Made by a program: the position numbers and the translations under genes. Positions 1 through 14,875 of a DNA stretch of 64,000 nucleotides are shown in pieces. A model generated the notes under the pieces. That model made no database searches. It saw only the letters and a program-made list of their open reading frames with translations, and had not been told where the DNA came from. Where the stretch lies: NCBI GenBank assembly GCA_009103225.1, contig RHPI01002533.1, positions 69,793 through 133,792 on the forward strand. The letters run 5' to 3'. Within the stretch, counting starts at the first letter, position 1. Each line of letters opens with the position of its first letter. Source of the DNA: Chlorokybus atmophyticus. Taxonomy: Eukaryota > Streptophyta > Chlorokybophyceae > Chlorokybales > Chlorokybaceae.

Positions 1-191
1 ACACACGCATGCGTGTCACTGCACACGTGCGTACGAACACATGAACACGGAAACTCACAAGCAACCGTTTGGTACTTGATATGCTATCCTTGATTGCTGA
101 TGGTTGGCGTAGAGCAACACACTTGTTGGTTGTGGCACATTATGCGAGTCTTGGCCTGCAATGACGGTGGCCATGAGTTTGTTGGATGCAG
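1..191 (+). other. Intronic or upstream sequence of the GCKR-like gene
   Basis: A CA/GT-rich simple-sequence start (1-60), then non-coding sequence ending in an intron acceptor (GCAG at 188-191) immediately before the first visible exon. No independent gene is seen here. Confidence 0.5.
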
Positions 192-3100
192 GTACGCGAA
201 GCTGCAGACGCTGTTAGCGCTGTGGCGGCAGAGTTCCTGACATCATCAAAGGTGGGTTCAATGCTCGTTGTCCCCTTCACGCATGTCTCAAACAATGCTT
301 TCAACTGAATGCAGGACAGCGTGATTGTTCTCAGCGGCGCCGGCACGAGCGGGCGCATCGCCATGCAGGTACGCTGGTGGTGAAGTGGCCTTCATGTTTC
401 TGTCTTTACAACGCATGCAATGCAACAAATAGTGTGCAATGGTCATCGCGTGCAGGTCGCGACAACATTCAATGGTTTACTGAACCGCCACGGCCGATCC
501 ATCCTGCCTTGCTTCAAGTACCTCATGGCTGGAGGCGATGCAGCGCTGCTGCAGGCAAGCTAAACGCTAAAGTTTCCGGTTCAACGTGTTTCAAGACTGA
601 CCATGTGCAACATGACGTACACATCATCGTGTGCAGGCGCAAGAAGGTGCCGAGGACAATGCGGTGCAAGCAGTGGCGGACTTGAGCAGCATGGAAGCGT
701 CCGGGCCTTTCGGCAAGCCATATCGCAGAGTGCTACTTGTATGTGCAAACAGCTACACAGAATATACACACAAAACGCGCGCATGATGCTACCGTGGCAA
801 GAGTTGAAAGGCTTGGCATTACAGTCGAAACCACATCAATTGCTGTGTTGTGCGTAGGTGGGCATCACGTGCGGTTTGAGCGCAACATACATTGCAGCCC
901 AACTTGAGGTGACTATCACTGCATGATCAGCTGACCGGCTATGAGTGCTCCTGATTGACAACTGACTCTTTTCCGCAGTATGCCATGTCTCAACCACACT
1001 ATGCAGTGGCATTGATCGGCTGCAATCTCCCAAGCCTTGCACGTCGGGTCCAGGTTCGTGTCAGCATGTTGGTGGCCTTGAGCTACTGGCTGATTGCCGT
1101 TATTAATACTGTTAATGTTGAGTTTGTTGGCAGGTATCTAAGAACTGCAGCAGTTTCTACGAAGTTGTGAAGCGCATGCAGCAGCTCGCACGATCGCCCG
1201 AGTCCGGAATGCAGCAGCACTTTCTTATCACTCCTGTTGTCGGCCCGGTGAGGAACCCCACCTTTGCAAGTGATGTTGTGTTGCATAGAGAGTGTACGGA
1301 TTGGCACATGTTGTCCCATTAGGAGGCCATAACCGGGTCAACAAGGATGAAGGGCGGCACCGTGACCAAAATGTTGCTCGATTTCATGTTTGGGCTTGCG
1401 TGCAGCAGAGTACTGCAGCAGCCTCTGCTTGGCACAGGTAAATCTGCGTTTACCCATAAACTTGAGTTGATTCAAGCGCCTTTCTGCAACGCATAAAGTT
1501 TAGTACTGTGCAGTTCCGCAGAAAGTGTCAAAGGTGCATGCTCTTCCGATGTCGAGCCAACTCACTCCCGCAATGCCGGCTGGATGCAACAGGCGGTCGT
1601 ACGACCTTGCTCTGGACGCTTATCAAGCGGTCATGCAAGCTGTGTATCTTGAAGCTGCCTCAATCCAAGTAAGCTGTGAGAAGTTTGTGATACTTTTGTG
1701 TCCCTGTTGTTTTTCATGTTGAGTAGTAGAGCAGAGGTCTCCGACACAAATGCACAACATGGATATGTTTCTGCAGGAGCTCATGCAGCATGCCGTGCAC
1801 AGCTTGCGCGCGAAGCGCCACTTGTACTATCTTGGCTCAGGCATAGCTGGCATGGTGGGTCTGATTGGTAAGCTCACTTGCTACTTGATTGGCGTTGTGC
1901 ATGTGCAATGCGTGTTGATAGCTTGATAGCTTTGCATGAACTTGAAACCAATACCTCCACCCTTGCCATGGCAGATGCTGCTGAGCAAGTTCCAACCTTC
2001 GGCGCGCATCCGGATGATGTCAAGGGCTTCGTCATTGGCAGCGAAAGCGCCTTTTCTTCCTTGCAAAAGCCAACGCTAGACGCCCAGCAGCAAAGACGGA
2101 CCACAAGTCATAACCCATCTGTTTCGAATGCTAGTTCAACCAGTGCTCAGGCCACAGGCAGTTTTGAATCACCATCAACGAGTCAAGAGCAGTTGCTTCC
2201 CCAAGCTGAGAGATTCAACGAGCACGCTGAGACTAATGTGACCACCAAAGCCGCAACACCACAGTTCTCCATGCCACACTTTACGGAACTTGTGCTGCCT
2301 GATTTGGGGTAGGCTCAATGCAAATGGGGTGCCAACTTTGACTCAAGCGGTGCAACCTCTATCGAAATCAAGTTCCAGTTGTGGCGTTCAGTGATGGCAC
2401 TTGGACAGTATGACAGCTGTATGATAACTGTGTGAGACTGCTTCTGTTGACAGGCCGGATGACACGCTGGTGGTGCTATTCAACAGCGAGCACAGTCGGC
2501 AGCCTCTGATTTCCACCATGGTCCTGGACCTCATCATCTACTACAAAGTGAGGCACGGTTTCCTGCTCGCCGTCGTCTCGACGCACATTGCGCCGCACGA
2601 CCGCGCCCTGTGCGTGGACTTTGACACGATCACAGAGAAGACGGACTCGCCGAAGACTTCGCGGCCCAATGGCAGGCCTGTAAGCAGGTCCAGCAGCAGC
2701 AGCAAGATCGAAGTTGGCTACGAAGTGGCGCTGTTGGCTGCCATTGAGCGCATCGCCACTGCAGCAGACACGCATGTGAAGGTGATGAGGAAGTTGTTGT
2801 TGAATGTGGCTGTGCCCAGCAAACCGTATGTGTGCGTGCGTGCGTCAAACGTTGTGCACCTACTGAGATGTTTCCTTTCTCCGTATTTGGAATGCAGGTT
2901 CAGCTTTCGATGGCCGCAGCAGCACCCATCATCCCGCACCTAGACTCATTCGGGGAGTTGGCTCTGAAGTACGTGCTCAATGCGGTGAGGGCTCAATGCT
3001 TTGTGATGTCCACTGAGACAGTCCTGATTGTCTTGCTTACTGCTGTGGCATCGCTCCATTCTGCCCTGATGTCTGTCTCATATCGTTAATCTGCACGCAG

Positions 3101-3821
3101 GTCAGTACGGGCGCGCAAGTGCTCGCAGGAAAAGTGTACAAGTCGAGAATGATCGACGTCCGCATATCAAATCACAAGGTTGTGATAGACCCTTGCGATG
3201 CAGTTCGCTCATAACTCGATAGCCGCGAGTGCGAGTACAGGGCTGTGTTCTCCTTGTGACGGCATTTGTTTGTGCCAGCTATTCGCGCGGGCGGTTCGCA
3301 TCGTGTCTGAGGTGGCAGAGGTGGATGCGGAGATATCGACCGCTTGTTTGCTGCAAGTGGTCTACGATGGTGATGGGACCGATGGACAGTTTGACGTGCA
3401 GCAGTTCCAGCGAAGACCAGTTTCAGAGGTGCATCGACTGTGCGCATGTACACCATTGCGCACACACTTGTCCAACACTTGGTCTTTGCACGTCACTAGC
3501 ATCGTGGTGCTGCGAGTGTGAACTATAACTAATTTGCTGACCTTGTGCAGCACGTCACCAAGGCTTCAAGCATGCGCAGTGTGGTCCCAATGGTAAGCAG
3601 AGCCACAGCGATCAATCAAGCACGCCGGTCTCTGCCATGTGCTTCTGCTGCATATGCACATGATGCTGACTTGTTGATGATCTCAGGCGATACTGCTAGC
3701 CATGGGTCACAGCCCGAGCACTGCGCGCGATCTGCTTCAAGGTGGCGCTTCCATTAGGTCACTCATAGCCAAGAACAGCATAATTAAAGCCCAGGACCAG
3801 TCAGAGCCACCGAGAAGTTGA
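192..3821 (+). CDS. Glucokinase-regulatory-protein-like (GCKR/MurQ superfamily) double SIS-domain protein, 5' partial
   Basis: Exons read from the sequence: 192-251, 315-368, 456-554, 637-738, 858-908, 979-1053, 1134-1247, 1323-1437, one ending at about 1670 with uncertain acceptor, 1777-1867, 1975-2308, 2454-2781, 2898-2984, 3101-3178, 3279-3428, 3551-3592 and 3687-3821 (TGA). The first SIS domain shows SGAGTSGRIA, AGGDAAL and the family signature ITGSTRMKGGT. The second shows YLGSGIAGMVG and PTFGAHPDDVKGF. The C-terminus has STGAQVLAGKVYKSRMID, as in animal GCKR. Two SIS halves exclude a plain MurQ etherase, which has one. The family binds sugar phosphates; animal GCKR inhibits glucokinase, but whether this algal protein regulates a hexokinase is inference. 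The intron after 554 starts with GC (AG|GCAAGC). The start codon lies upstream of the window. The exon ending near 1670 does not join in phase with the previous exon by any acceptor I tried. Confidence 0.82.
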
Positions 3822-4041
3822 TGTAAGGTGCAGTGGCACTGGCATGTGATATGCGTAGGCTTATGCTGTCAATGCTGTCTTTATGTCTGGATTAAGGCTG
3901 TGCATAAGCAAGACTGACTGACTGACTGACACTAGGCACGCATGCAATGCACGCAGTGAAAGAGCAGTGCGGTGTGGTAGGGTTTGCAAGGTAGCATTAG
4001 GCAAGCCAGTGCAGTAGCAAGCAAGGCAAATATGTTATGTT

Positions 4042-4096
4042 CCTTGCACCGTTGCCAAGCTGCTGGGCCCCTCAGCAGCTTGGCAACGGTGCAAGG
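4042..4096. repeat. Perfect 24-bp inverted repeat (hairpin)
   Basis: Arms 4042-4065 and 4073-4096 are exact reverse complements, starting CCTTGCACCG, around a 7-base loop GGCCCCT. It lies 220 bases past the GCKR stop in the convergent intergenic region. It could be a snap-back duplication, a small-RNA precursor or a 3'-end structure; the sequence does not decide between these. Confidence 0.9.
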
Positions 4097-4556
4097 AAGC
4101 AGCAACAGCAAAGCGCCTCACCTGCACAGAATGCGCCACATTGAGACAGATGCCTTGGGGCAACTGTTTTCTATGGCCGGGGCTGCTTGTATGCTGCAAC
4201 TACATGTCTGAGTGCTGATGATTGGGGTGCGCTGCGCATTTTGGAGCTGACTCCATATGGCTGTGTATGCATTACTTTGCACGTGAATACTTTGAAGCAC
4301 TACTGTGTACTCCTGTGCAGAGATACATCTGCCAGCGTAGTCGTGCTCATTGCAAGTAATGATTTTCTTTTCTTGCAGGCACACTTGTACTGAGTTGAGC
4401 CCAATGCAGCACTTGCAAGCTTTGATCACAACAAGAACGCAGTTTTGATTGCATGCAACTGCCCTGCAACACCTATGGGAAGAAGAAGAAAGACATGGAA
4501 TAACTTCAATGTCTAGAAAGAATGTACAACCTATACACGTACCAAGTGTATAGTAT

Positions 4557-4625
4557 GGTAGTAGTAGTAGTAGTAGTCTACTACTAGTAGGTAGTAGTCT
4601 GCTACGAGTAAATACTAGTAGGTAG
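4557..4625. repeat. TAG/CTA triplet microsatellite with self-complementary segments
   Basis: A (TAG)n run is followed by CTACTACTAGTAGGTAGTAG-like alternations, so the tract can fold on itself. It lies in the intergenic region 3' of both flanking genes. Confidence 0.8.
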
Positions 4626-4778
4626 AATACTAATAGAACAGCGTACTTACCCCTACACCGTAGCTATGCTAACCTCTATACCGCAGACCGATCAGGTCGC
4701 TACCATCTCATCTTCGCCAACCATATGTCTACGACCTAAAATTCTGAGCCTTACTACAAACCACACTCTCAGCTGCAC

Positions 4779-9046
<4,268 letters not shown>

Positions 9047-10641
9047 TGCTGTTGTTCTACCACTACCTTCTGTCATCCTGACCTCGCCACCCCTGTTGAT
9101 ATTCATGCACCTACCACTACCACTGCCGCCGCTGCTGCCGCCACCTACATGCACATGCTCTTGCTCTTGCACGTGCACGCACATATGCACGTCTCCTCGT
9201 ACGTCAACCACAACAACACCAGCACTACCAGCACCTACGAGTCTACCAACCCCTTATGTACCCCTCATCCCGCATCAACAATTCCCATTGTTCCGTTAAA
9301 CCACCCAAAGCGCAGAGCAGTGCCGCCGCCCCCCATCATGCCATCCCCTGGCCTGGAAGGCATGGGCACAAAAGTGGCGTGTAGTTAATACACAGAGAAG
9401 AGAGTGCGGTGTCTGTGTCGGGTTGCCAACGGAAACGTATTGATGGAGCGAGAGTTTTGCTTCGCCTTTGTTTGTTTAGGCGTGACGCGTGGCAGCATCG
9501 CTACGTCCCTGCACGTGAGGGGCGGGCTAATGTTTATATATCATGAGTCGGATAATTGTTCGAGCGGGAGGTGACGAGACTTACGCTACAGGCAGCGGCG
9601 CAACCGACAGGGGGGACGGGGGACTCTAGGTTGGGTTCTAGGTCGGATCATTGGGGGAAGAACCGAACGGGCTAACTAAGTAGACCGAGAGGTGGTCGGC
9701 GAGCACCGACCTTGCGAACGCGGCGAAGCCACCGTATATCGGTCATGGATTGATGACTCAGTATAACTATCGGTCCTCAGACGCCAGCGCAGAGCCCTCC
9801 GGCAAGGACTGAGCACGCGATCAGCTCCGGTACCGTTGCGGTAGCCACGCAACCCGCGGGAAACTATGCGAAGTGCTGCGCGCTTCCTGCTAAAGTGGGA
9901 AACGAATTGCTGGCGACCGTGTCGATGAAACCTGGTTGTGGTGGGCGACAATTGAGGAAGGGGGTCCCTTGTACTGATTACCGCTTACAGTGTGTTCAGA
10001 GTGGCACTCTGTTGATGAGCCGCCCCAGAGCGGCTATTGCAATGTGATGAAACGGGCGAAGCCAACGTTGTCTAACGGCAGGTTATTGGTTGCCAGTTTG
10101 GTTCTTGGCGCCAAGTGGCTGCTCTGCTCAGTACACTGCAGGACAGTACAGGGCAAGAAGCAGTACCGTACGCAGCGTTACGCCCGAGAGAGCATGACGC
10201 ACTGCGCAGCACTCTGCGCCGTGGACGTGTTCGCAGGTTGATGAGCACTAGTGCATCACGCCGTCTCACGTGCACAGCGTGATGTCCGGCCCATGTGTGC
10301 TCGCGCAGTTAGGTAGACTGTCTGACCTACCGGCTTAAGTACCGGAGATAACATTGTTGGAAAGGCCATTTAAAGTAGGATGAGTCCAACATGGACTCAT
10401 AAGCAGCCACTACGTGACAGATCTACATCAGAGATAACGTTGGTGGTATGGGGTATGTGATTTATACAATTTCTGTCATTACAGCTGTTTACGATGTAGC
10501 GACTAATTGCCGCAAACCCCGTCGCCTCGTGCTGAGGAAGCACCCTCATATGATCTCTATGGACTGCTATGCGCGTCAGGTACACATGAATACAACTCAC
10601 TTGCTTGCACGCATACACGCACATGTGTATGCGCATGCATA
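9047..10641. other. Intergenic region upstream of the lyase
   Basis: About 1.6 kb without a supportable gene. It would contain the lyase promoter; a TTTATATATCA stretch lies near 9533-9543. Short inverted repeats are present. The small open frames lack splice-consistent or family-like content. The region ends at the target site of the LTR retrotransposon. Confidence 0.5.
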
Positions 10642-10646
10642 CATAT

Positions 10647-10985
10647 TGTAAAGAGACTAGAGGGGGTGTGCCCCCTCCTCCCTTTAATCCCCTACCCCAA
10701 CACCACCACCAGCCACGACGCCACCGCCGCCGCCGCCAGGGGAATCCGCCGGAGCAGAAGATCCCCTGGCTATGGCGGCCGCTGCGTTAGCAGCGCCGCC
10801 ATACGGCTGATATCGACATGAGACTCATGTCGATATCAGTGTTACAATTAAGTAACACTACATTAGGGCCTTAACACTAGGTTAACGGCCCTAATATGGC
10901 TTAATAGACTGTATAATCCTGTTGGGACCCTTATTTAATCCTAAATAAGGGCGGGGAACCTCTATGGAGGTAGCACACCGTTACA
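10647..10985 (-). repeat. 3' LTR (left copy)
   Basis: 339 bases, TGTAA...TTACA, nearly identical to 17183-17528. It contains eight consecutive stem-loops: 10660-10677, 10736-10769, 10771-10803, 10807-10839, 10838-10859, 10862-10895, 10928-10951 and 10958-10971. A GCC/CCG-rich tract lies at about 10710-10740. Confidence 0.96.
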
Positions 10986-10998
10986 TTCCCCCCCACTT
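10986..10998 (-). promoter_or_regulatory. Polypurine tract
   Basis: Read on the minus strand, AAGTGGGGGGGAA directly abuts the 3' LTR. This is the expected plus-strand priming site. Confidence 0.85.
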
Positions 10999-11107
10999 AG
11001 GTTTCAATGTCCTCATTGAAGGGTTAGCAAAGCCCCACCACGAGTAAAGAAACGAAAGCAGTGAGAGAACCAGGGCCGAAACGGTAAAGATGTCTGCCAG
11101 CACCCTT

Positions 11108-14100
11108 TTACCGTTCGCGTGTGGACACCGTACTCCAGTACCCCCGAAGAATCTTTTGGCAGTTGGTAAGATTCCTTTCGGGCTCCCATGTATTGTGTTC
11201 AACACCATACCCTTTCCATTTCACCAAGTAAGACGGCGCGCGTCCGCGCCGAGGCCTACGATGACTTAGGACTGCTTCCACCTCATACTCGAAAGTATCG
11301 TCGCCATCCACTGCAACGGGGGGTGGAGGAGGTTGAACCCGACCGTCAGAACGATACGGTTTCATTACACTCACGTGAAACACATTGTGAATGCGTATTG
11401 ACTTTGGCAATTCCAAACGATACGCGTGAGTGCCGACCCGATCAATTACCTTGAAAGGGCCTATCCAGCGAGGGAAAAACTTGCGGGTACCCACTCCCTT
11501 AATGGATATGTTTTTGGTACTTAAAAGCACCGAACAGCCCACATCGTAGCTGGCCTCTCTACGATGCGCATCAGCATGGGCTTTTTGTCTGTCTTGCGCT
11601 GCGCGCAGACAGTCCTTTGCCAGCGCTAGCCTATCCTGCATGGCCGAAGCCATCTCGCGTGCTGCAGGTACGCGAGTTATGTCGGTAGCGGGCAACTTGA
11701 TGTTCGCAGGACTTAGTGGATGCACTCCGTAGTTCAAGAAAAACGGAGTTTCCTGCACACTCTCTTGCCAAGCATTGTTAATCGCAAACTCAGCCATTGG
11801 GAGATAGATATCCCAGTCAGACTGGTTTGGACTCACATAATGCCGAATGGTTTCCTCAATCACTTGATTGGCGCGCTCTGTCTGACCATCCGTTTGTGGA
11901 TGATAAGCTGTGCTCATGTTCTGCTGAATATGTAAGAAGCTGCATAGCGACTTCCAGAACTGAGACACAAATCGCGGATCGCGATCAGACACAAAGTTGC
12001 GAGGCAAACCATGCAACTTAAACACAGAGGCGACAAAAACCATCGCTAACTCACGGGAGCCTATTTCCGTGCGGCAAGGGACGATGTGAACCATTTTTGT
12101 TAAACGGTCCACAAAAACTGCAACCGCTGTGTGCCCTAATGCTGTCTCAGGGAGCTCAACAATCAGGTCCATACTCACACTTTCCCACTTGCCATCAGGA
12201 ACAGGCAAAGGTCGCAGCAACCCAGCGGGTTTCTGACGTAACGGTTTGTCACGCTGACATTTGTCACACGTGTCAACATATTGCTTTACGTCAACAGGCA
12301 ACGATGGCCACCAGTACAACTGTTGCGCTGCCTTAGTAGTCTTGCGACCCCCAAAGTGCCCAGCGTACGGTGGATCGTGTACTTCAGCTATGCATTTCAT
12401 GCGCAACCCAGCATGGTTAGGTATCACCAAGCAGGCGCCCATATAATACAAGTTGTCTCGTTTGTTAAGCTGTTGCACATTCCCTTGCATCGAGAACCAT
12501 GGGTCCAAAATATACCCCTGTAAAACAGCTTGTACAAACTCATCATTAGGAGGCAATGTACCTTGCGTCGCAAGCAAGTGCGCACGCATAACTGCCAACA
12601 ATGACGGACAGCGACTCAAAGGATCTGCCACATTGGTTTTGCCCGGCCGGTATACCCATTCAAAAGTAAACCGCGACAGAAACTCATTCCAGCGAGCTTG
12701 CCTACGCGACAAGTTTAGCTGTGTTGAGAAGTACACCAATGGGTTGTGATCAGTCACTACTGTGAACTGAACTCCTTCCAAGTAGCATCGCCAAGTTTCA
12801 AGAGCATGCACTATACCCAGCAACTCTTGCTCAGTAGTAGTGTAATTCACCTCTGCTGGGATGAATTTTCTACTCTCATAAGCACATGGCCTGCTATCCT
12901 GTAGCAATACTGCACCACACCCTAGGGTGGAGGCATCGCTCACCACAGTGAAGCGCTTATCCCAATTTGGCAGTGCCAACACTGGTGCTGAGGTTAAAGC
13001 CAGCTTCACTTGTTGCATAGCAGCTTCCTGTGCTGCTGTCCAAGAGAATGGGGCATCTTTTCGCAATAGTTTTGTTAAGGGCATCACAGCCGTAGAGTAC
13101 CCCATCATAAACTTGCGAAAATAGTTTGCCAACCCCAAGAATGATCGCAACTGATGGATATTCTTTGGTTGAGGCCAATCCTTTACCACTTGCACTTTGC
13201 GAGGGTCAGGTTTGACACCCGCACCACTCACAATATGCCCCAAGAATGGCAACTCTGTCTTGCCAAAGTCACACTTTGGCAAGTTGGCAAACAAGCGATG
13301 TGTTCGCAGTAAAGCAAACACCGCTTCCAGATGCTTTCTGTGCTCCTCTTTTGTTTTACTGAAGACAATGATGTCATCCAAGTAAACCATAACATGCTTG
13401 CCAAGCATGTTATCAAAGATCTTATTCATTTCCTTCTGAAACACTGCAGGTGCATTTGTCAATCCAAAAGGTAACACTTTGTATTGATAATGACCTAAAG
13501 GTGTTCTGAATGCTGTCTTGTAAACATCAGAAGGGTGAATACGGATTTGATGGTAACCGCTTGTCAAGTCTAGCGTACTGAAGTACGCATTACCCGACAG
13601 TTTATCAAACACATCATCAATCCGTGGTAACGGGTATCGATTCTTTACCGTAATCTTGTTTAGAGCACGATAATCTACACACATGCGCAATTTCCCATTC
13701 TTTTTCATCACAAACAAGATGGGTGCGCCAAAGGGTGAAGAACTCGGTTCAATCAATCCCTTTTCCAATAACTCTTTGATTTGAGTTTCCATTTCCCCCC
13801 TCTCATTGGGGCTCAGCCTATATATTGGCCGAAATGGAGGCTCACTATCAGGAATCAGTGGTATGGTGTGTCCGACACCTCGATCAGGGGGTAAGCCTGG
13901 CAACTCATCTGAGAATATGTCCTGATACTTTTCAATGATGTCTGCAACACCTGCCGTACTGCCTGGCACAAAGTCATCAGATGACGTTAAGTGCACAAGG
14001 AAAGCCGGTGTGTTTTTACGCAACGCACGCTTCACCTGAAGTGCACTGAGAAGCGCAGGGTCTGTTTGCTTGTGTTCCAAGCTATGCGACCCTTTTACAG

Positions 14101-14875
14101 ACAACGTTACACGCTTACGACCCTTTTTCACTGTGCACAACCGTGCACCAGTATCCAATGTCATTTTAACATTGTCCTGCCATTCCTGTCCTAGTACCAC
14201 ATCAACACCCATTATGTTGATGGACACCACTATGAAGGTGAGATTGGCATGATAATTACCAATCTTTACCTTCATTTTGATTTCTCCTTTCACTGGTAAC
14301 GTACCCCCAGCACCGGCAGCTGAAAATGCTGAGGGTTTACACGCTACTTTATTGCGCACAACCCATTGTTCCTCAATAAAATTGTGCGTTGCACCAGTGT
14401 CAATCAAGAACGAACTGGTTATTCCCTGCATTGTGCCACTAAATGTCCACAACAGAGGCACAACCCGTCCTTGAAATGTAGCCAAGAGTCCGTGACTAAT
14501 GCGAGGGTTGAGTAAAATTGCTGACAATCGCACTGTCCCTGTTTCACGCTTGCTAAATTGCTTTAACACAGTTCCCCCTCGAGTATGTTTCAACCATGGG
14601 CCATGATACTTAGGCACCATTATTACCACACTCAAAGTTCTGTGTTTACTTTGCAACTCAGTCAAAGTGTGCAACACATTGGTAAGCATGTTAAATTCCA
14701 CATATACCAACACACAAGCATTCTCTTCCACTTTTGCAACGTCAAAAAGTGGCAACTTGCTATGTGTTTGCCATGCGTGTGTCATTACAAGCACTTGGGA
14801 CAGCTCATCAAACCAGTTTGCTAATAACACAAGCAACTGGCCATCAACCACTTTTACATCAGTCACGACGTAATC
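11108..14875 (-). CDS. pol: Pol polyprotein: protease, RT, RNase H, integrase, chromodomain
   Basis: The frame continues directly after the gag UAG for 1255 codons to a stop at 11108-11110. It has no ATG near its beginning (first codons GAT TAC GTC GTG), so translation as a gag-pol readthrough product is likely. Landmarks, with residues counted from the GTG at 14866: protease LIDTGATHNF (~154-163), RT YLDDIIVFSK (~495, near 13371-13384), RNase H VVSDASTLGCGAVLL, integrase HHCC zinc finger and HPQTDGQTERANQ (~990), and chromodomain YLVKWKGYGVEHNTWEP (~1200). All domains are full length with no frameshift, consistent with a potentially active copy. Confidence 0.95.
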   Translation of the reverse strand, partial: DYVVTDVKVVDGQLLVLLANWFDELSQVLVMTHAWQTHSKLPLFDVAKVEENACVLVYVEFNMLTNVLHTLTELQSKHRTLSVVIMVPKYHGPWLKHTRGGTVLKQFSKRETGTVRLSAILLNPRISHGLLATFQGRVVPLLWTFSGTMQGITSSFLIDTGATHNFIEEQWVVRNKVACKPSAFSAAGAGGTLPVKGEIKMKVKIGNYHANLTFIVVSINIMGVDVVLGQEWQDNVKMTLDTGARLCTVKKGRKRVTLSVKGSHSLEHKQTDPALLSALQVKRALRKNTPAFLVHLTSSDDFVPGSTAGVADIIEKYQDIFSDELPGLPPDRGVGHTIPLIPDSEPPFRPIYRLSPNERGEMETQIKELLEKGLIEPSSSPFGAPILFVMKKNGKLRMCVDYRALNKITVKNRYPLPRIDDVFDKLSGNAYFSTLDLTSGYHQIRIHPSDVYKTAFRTPLGHYQYKVLPFGLTNAPAVFQKEMNKIFDNMLGKHVMVYLDDIIVFSKTKEEHRKHLEAVFALLRTHRLFANLPKCDFGKTELPFLGHIVSGAGVKPDPRKVQVVKDWPQPKNIHQLRSFLGLANYFRKFMMGYSTAVMPLTKLLRKDAPFSWTAAQEAAMQQVKLALTSAPVLALPNWDKRFTVVSDASTLGCGAVLLQDSRPCAYESRKFIPAEVNYTTTEQELLGIVHALETWRCYLEGVQFTVVTDHNPLVYFSTQLNLSRRQARWNEFLSRFTFEWVYRPGKTNVADPLSRCPSLLAVMRAHLLATQGTLPPNDEFVQAVLQGYILDPWFSMQGNVQQLNKRDNLYYMGACLVIPNHAGLRMKCIAEVHDPPYAGHFGGRKTTKAAQQLYWWPSLPVDVKQYVDTCDKCQRDKPLRQKPAGLLRPLPVPDGKWESVSMDLIVELPETALGHTAVAVFVDRLTKMVHIVPCRTEIGSRELAMVFVASVFKLHGLPRNFVSDRDPRFVSQFWKSLCSFLHIQQNMSTAYHPQTDGQTERANQVIEETIRHYVSPNQSDWDIYLPMAEFAINNAWQESVQETPFFLNYGVHPLSPANIKLPATDITRVPAAREMASAMQDRLALAKDCLRAAQDRQKAHADAHRREASYDVGCSVLLSTKNISIKGVGTRKFFPRWIGPFKVIDRVGTHAYRLELPKSIRIHNVFHVSVMKPYRSDGRVQPPPPPVAVDGDDTFEYEVEAVLSHRRPRRGRAPSYLVKWKGYGVEHNTWEPERNLTNCQKILRGYWSTVSTRER

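Larger units (their letters stand above)
3822..4778. other. Convergent intergenic region between the GCKR-like gene and the lyase
   Basis: Both neighbouring genes end here. A TGTAA, the usual chlorophyte polyadenylation motif, overlaps the GCKR stop region at 3823. The interval holds a perfect 24-bp hairpin (4042-4096) and a TAG-type microsatellite (about 4557-4625). No coding region is supportable. Confidence 0.5.

Noticed and set aside
2454-2943. 157-codon continuous ORF read through the 2781 donor in the GCKR-like gene
   Set aside because: The family alignment and a GTGATG donor at 2782 support splicing to 2898, so the extra residues are intronic.
10005-10050. Hammerhead-ribozyme-like TTGATGAG stem near a GAAAC
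   Set aside because: The conserved CUGAUGA and GAAA core elements are not both present with the right helices.
14864-14866. GTG as an independent pol start codon
   Set aside because: The pol frame is continuous with gag apart from one UAG, and a GTG start is unlikely in a eukaryotic element, so readthrough explains it better.
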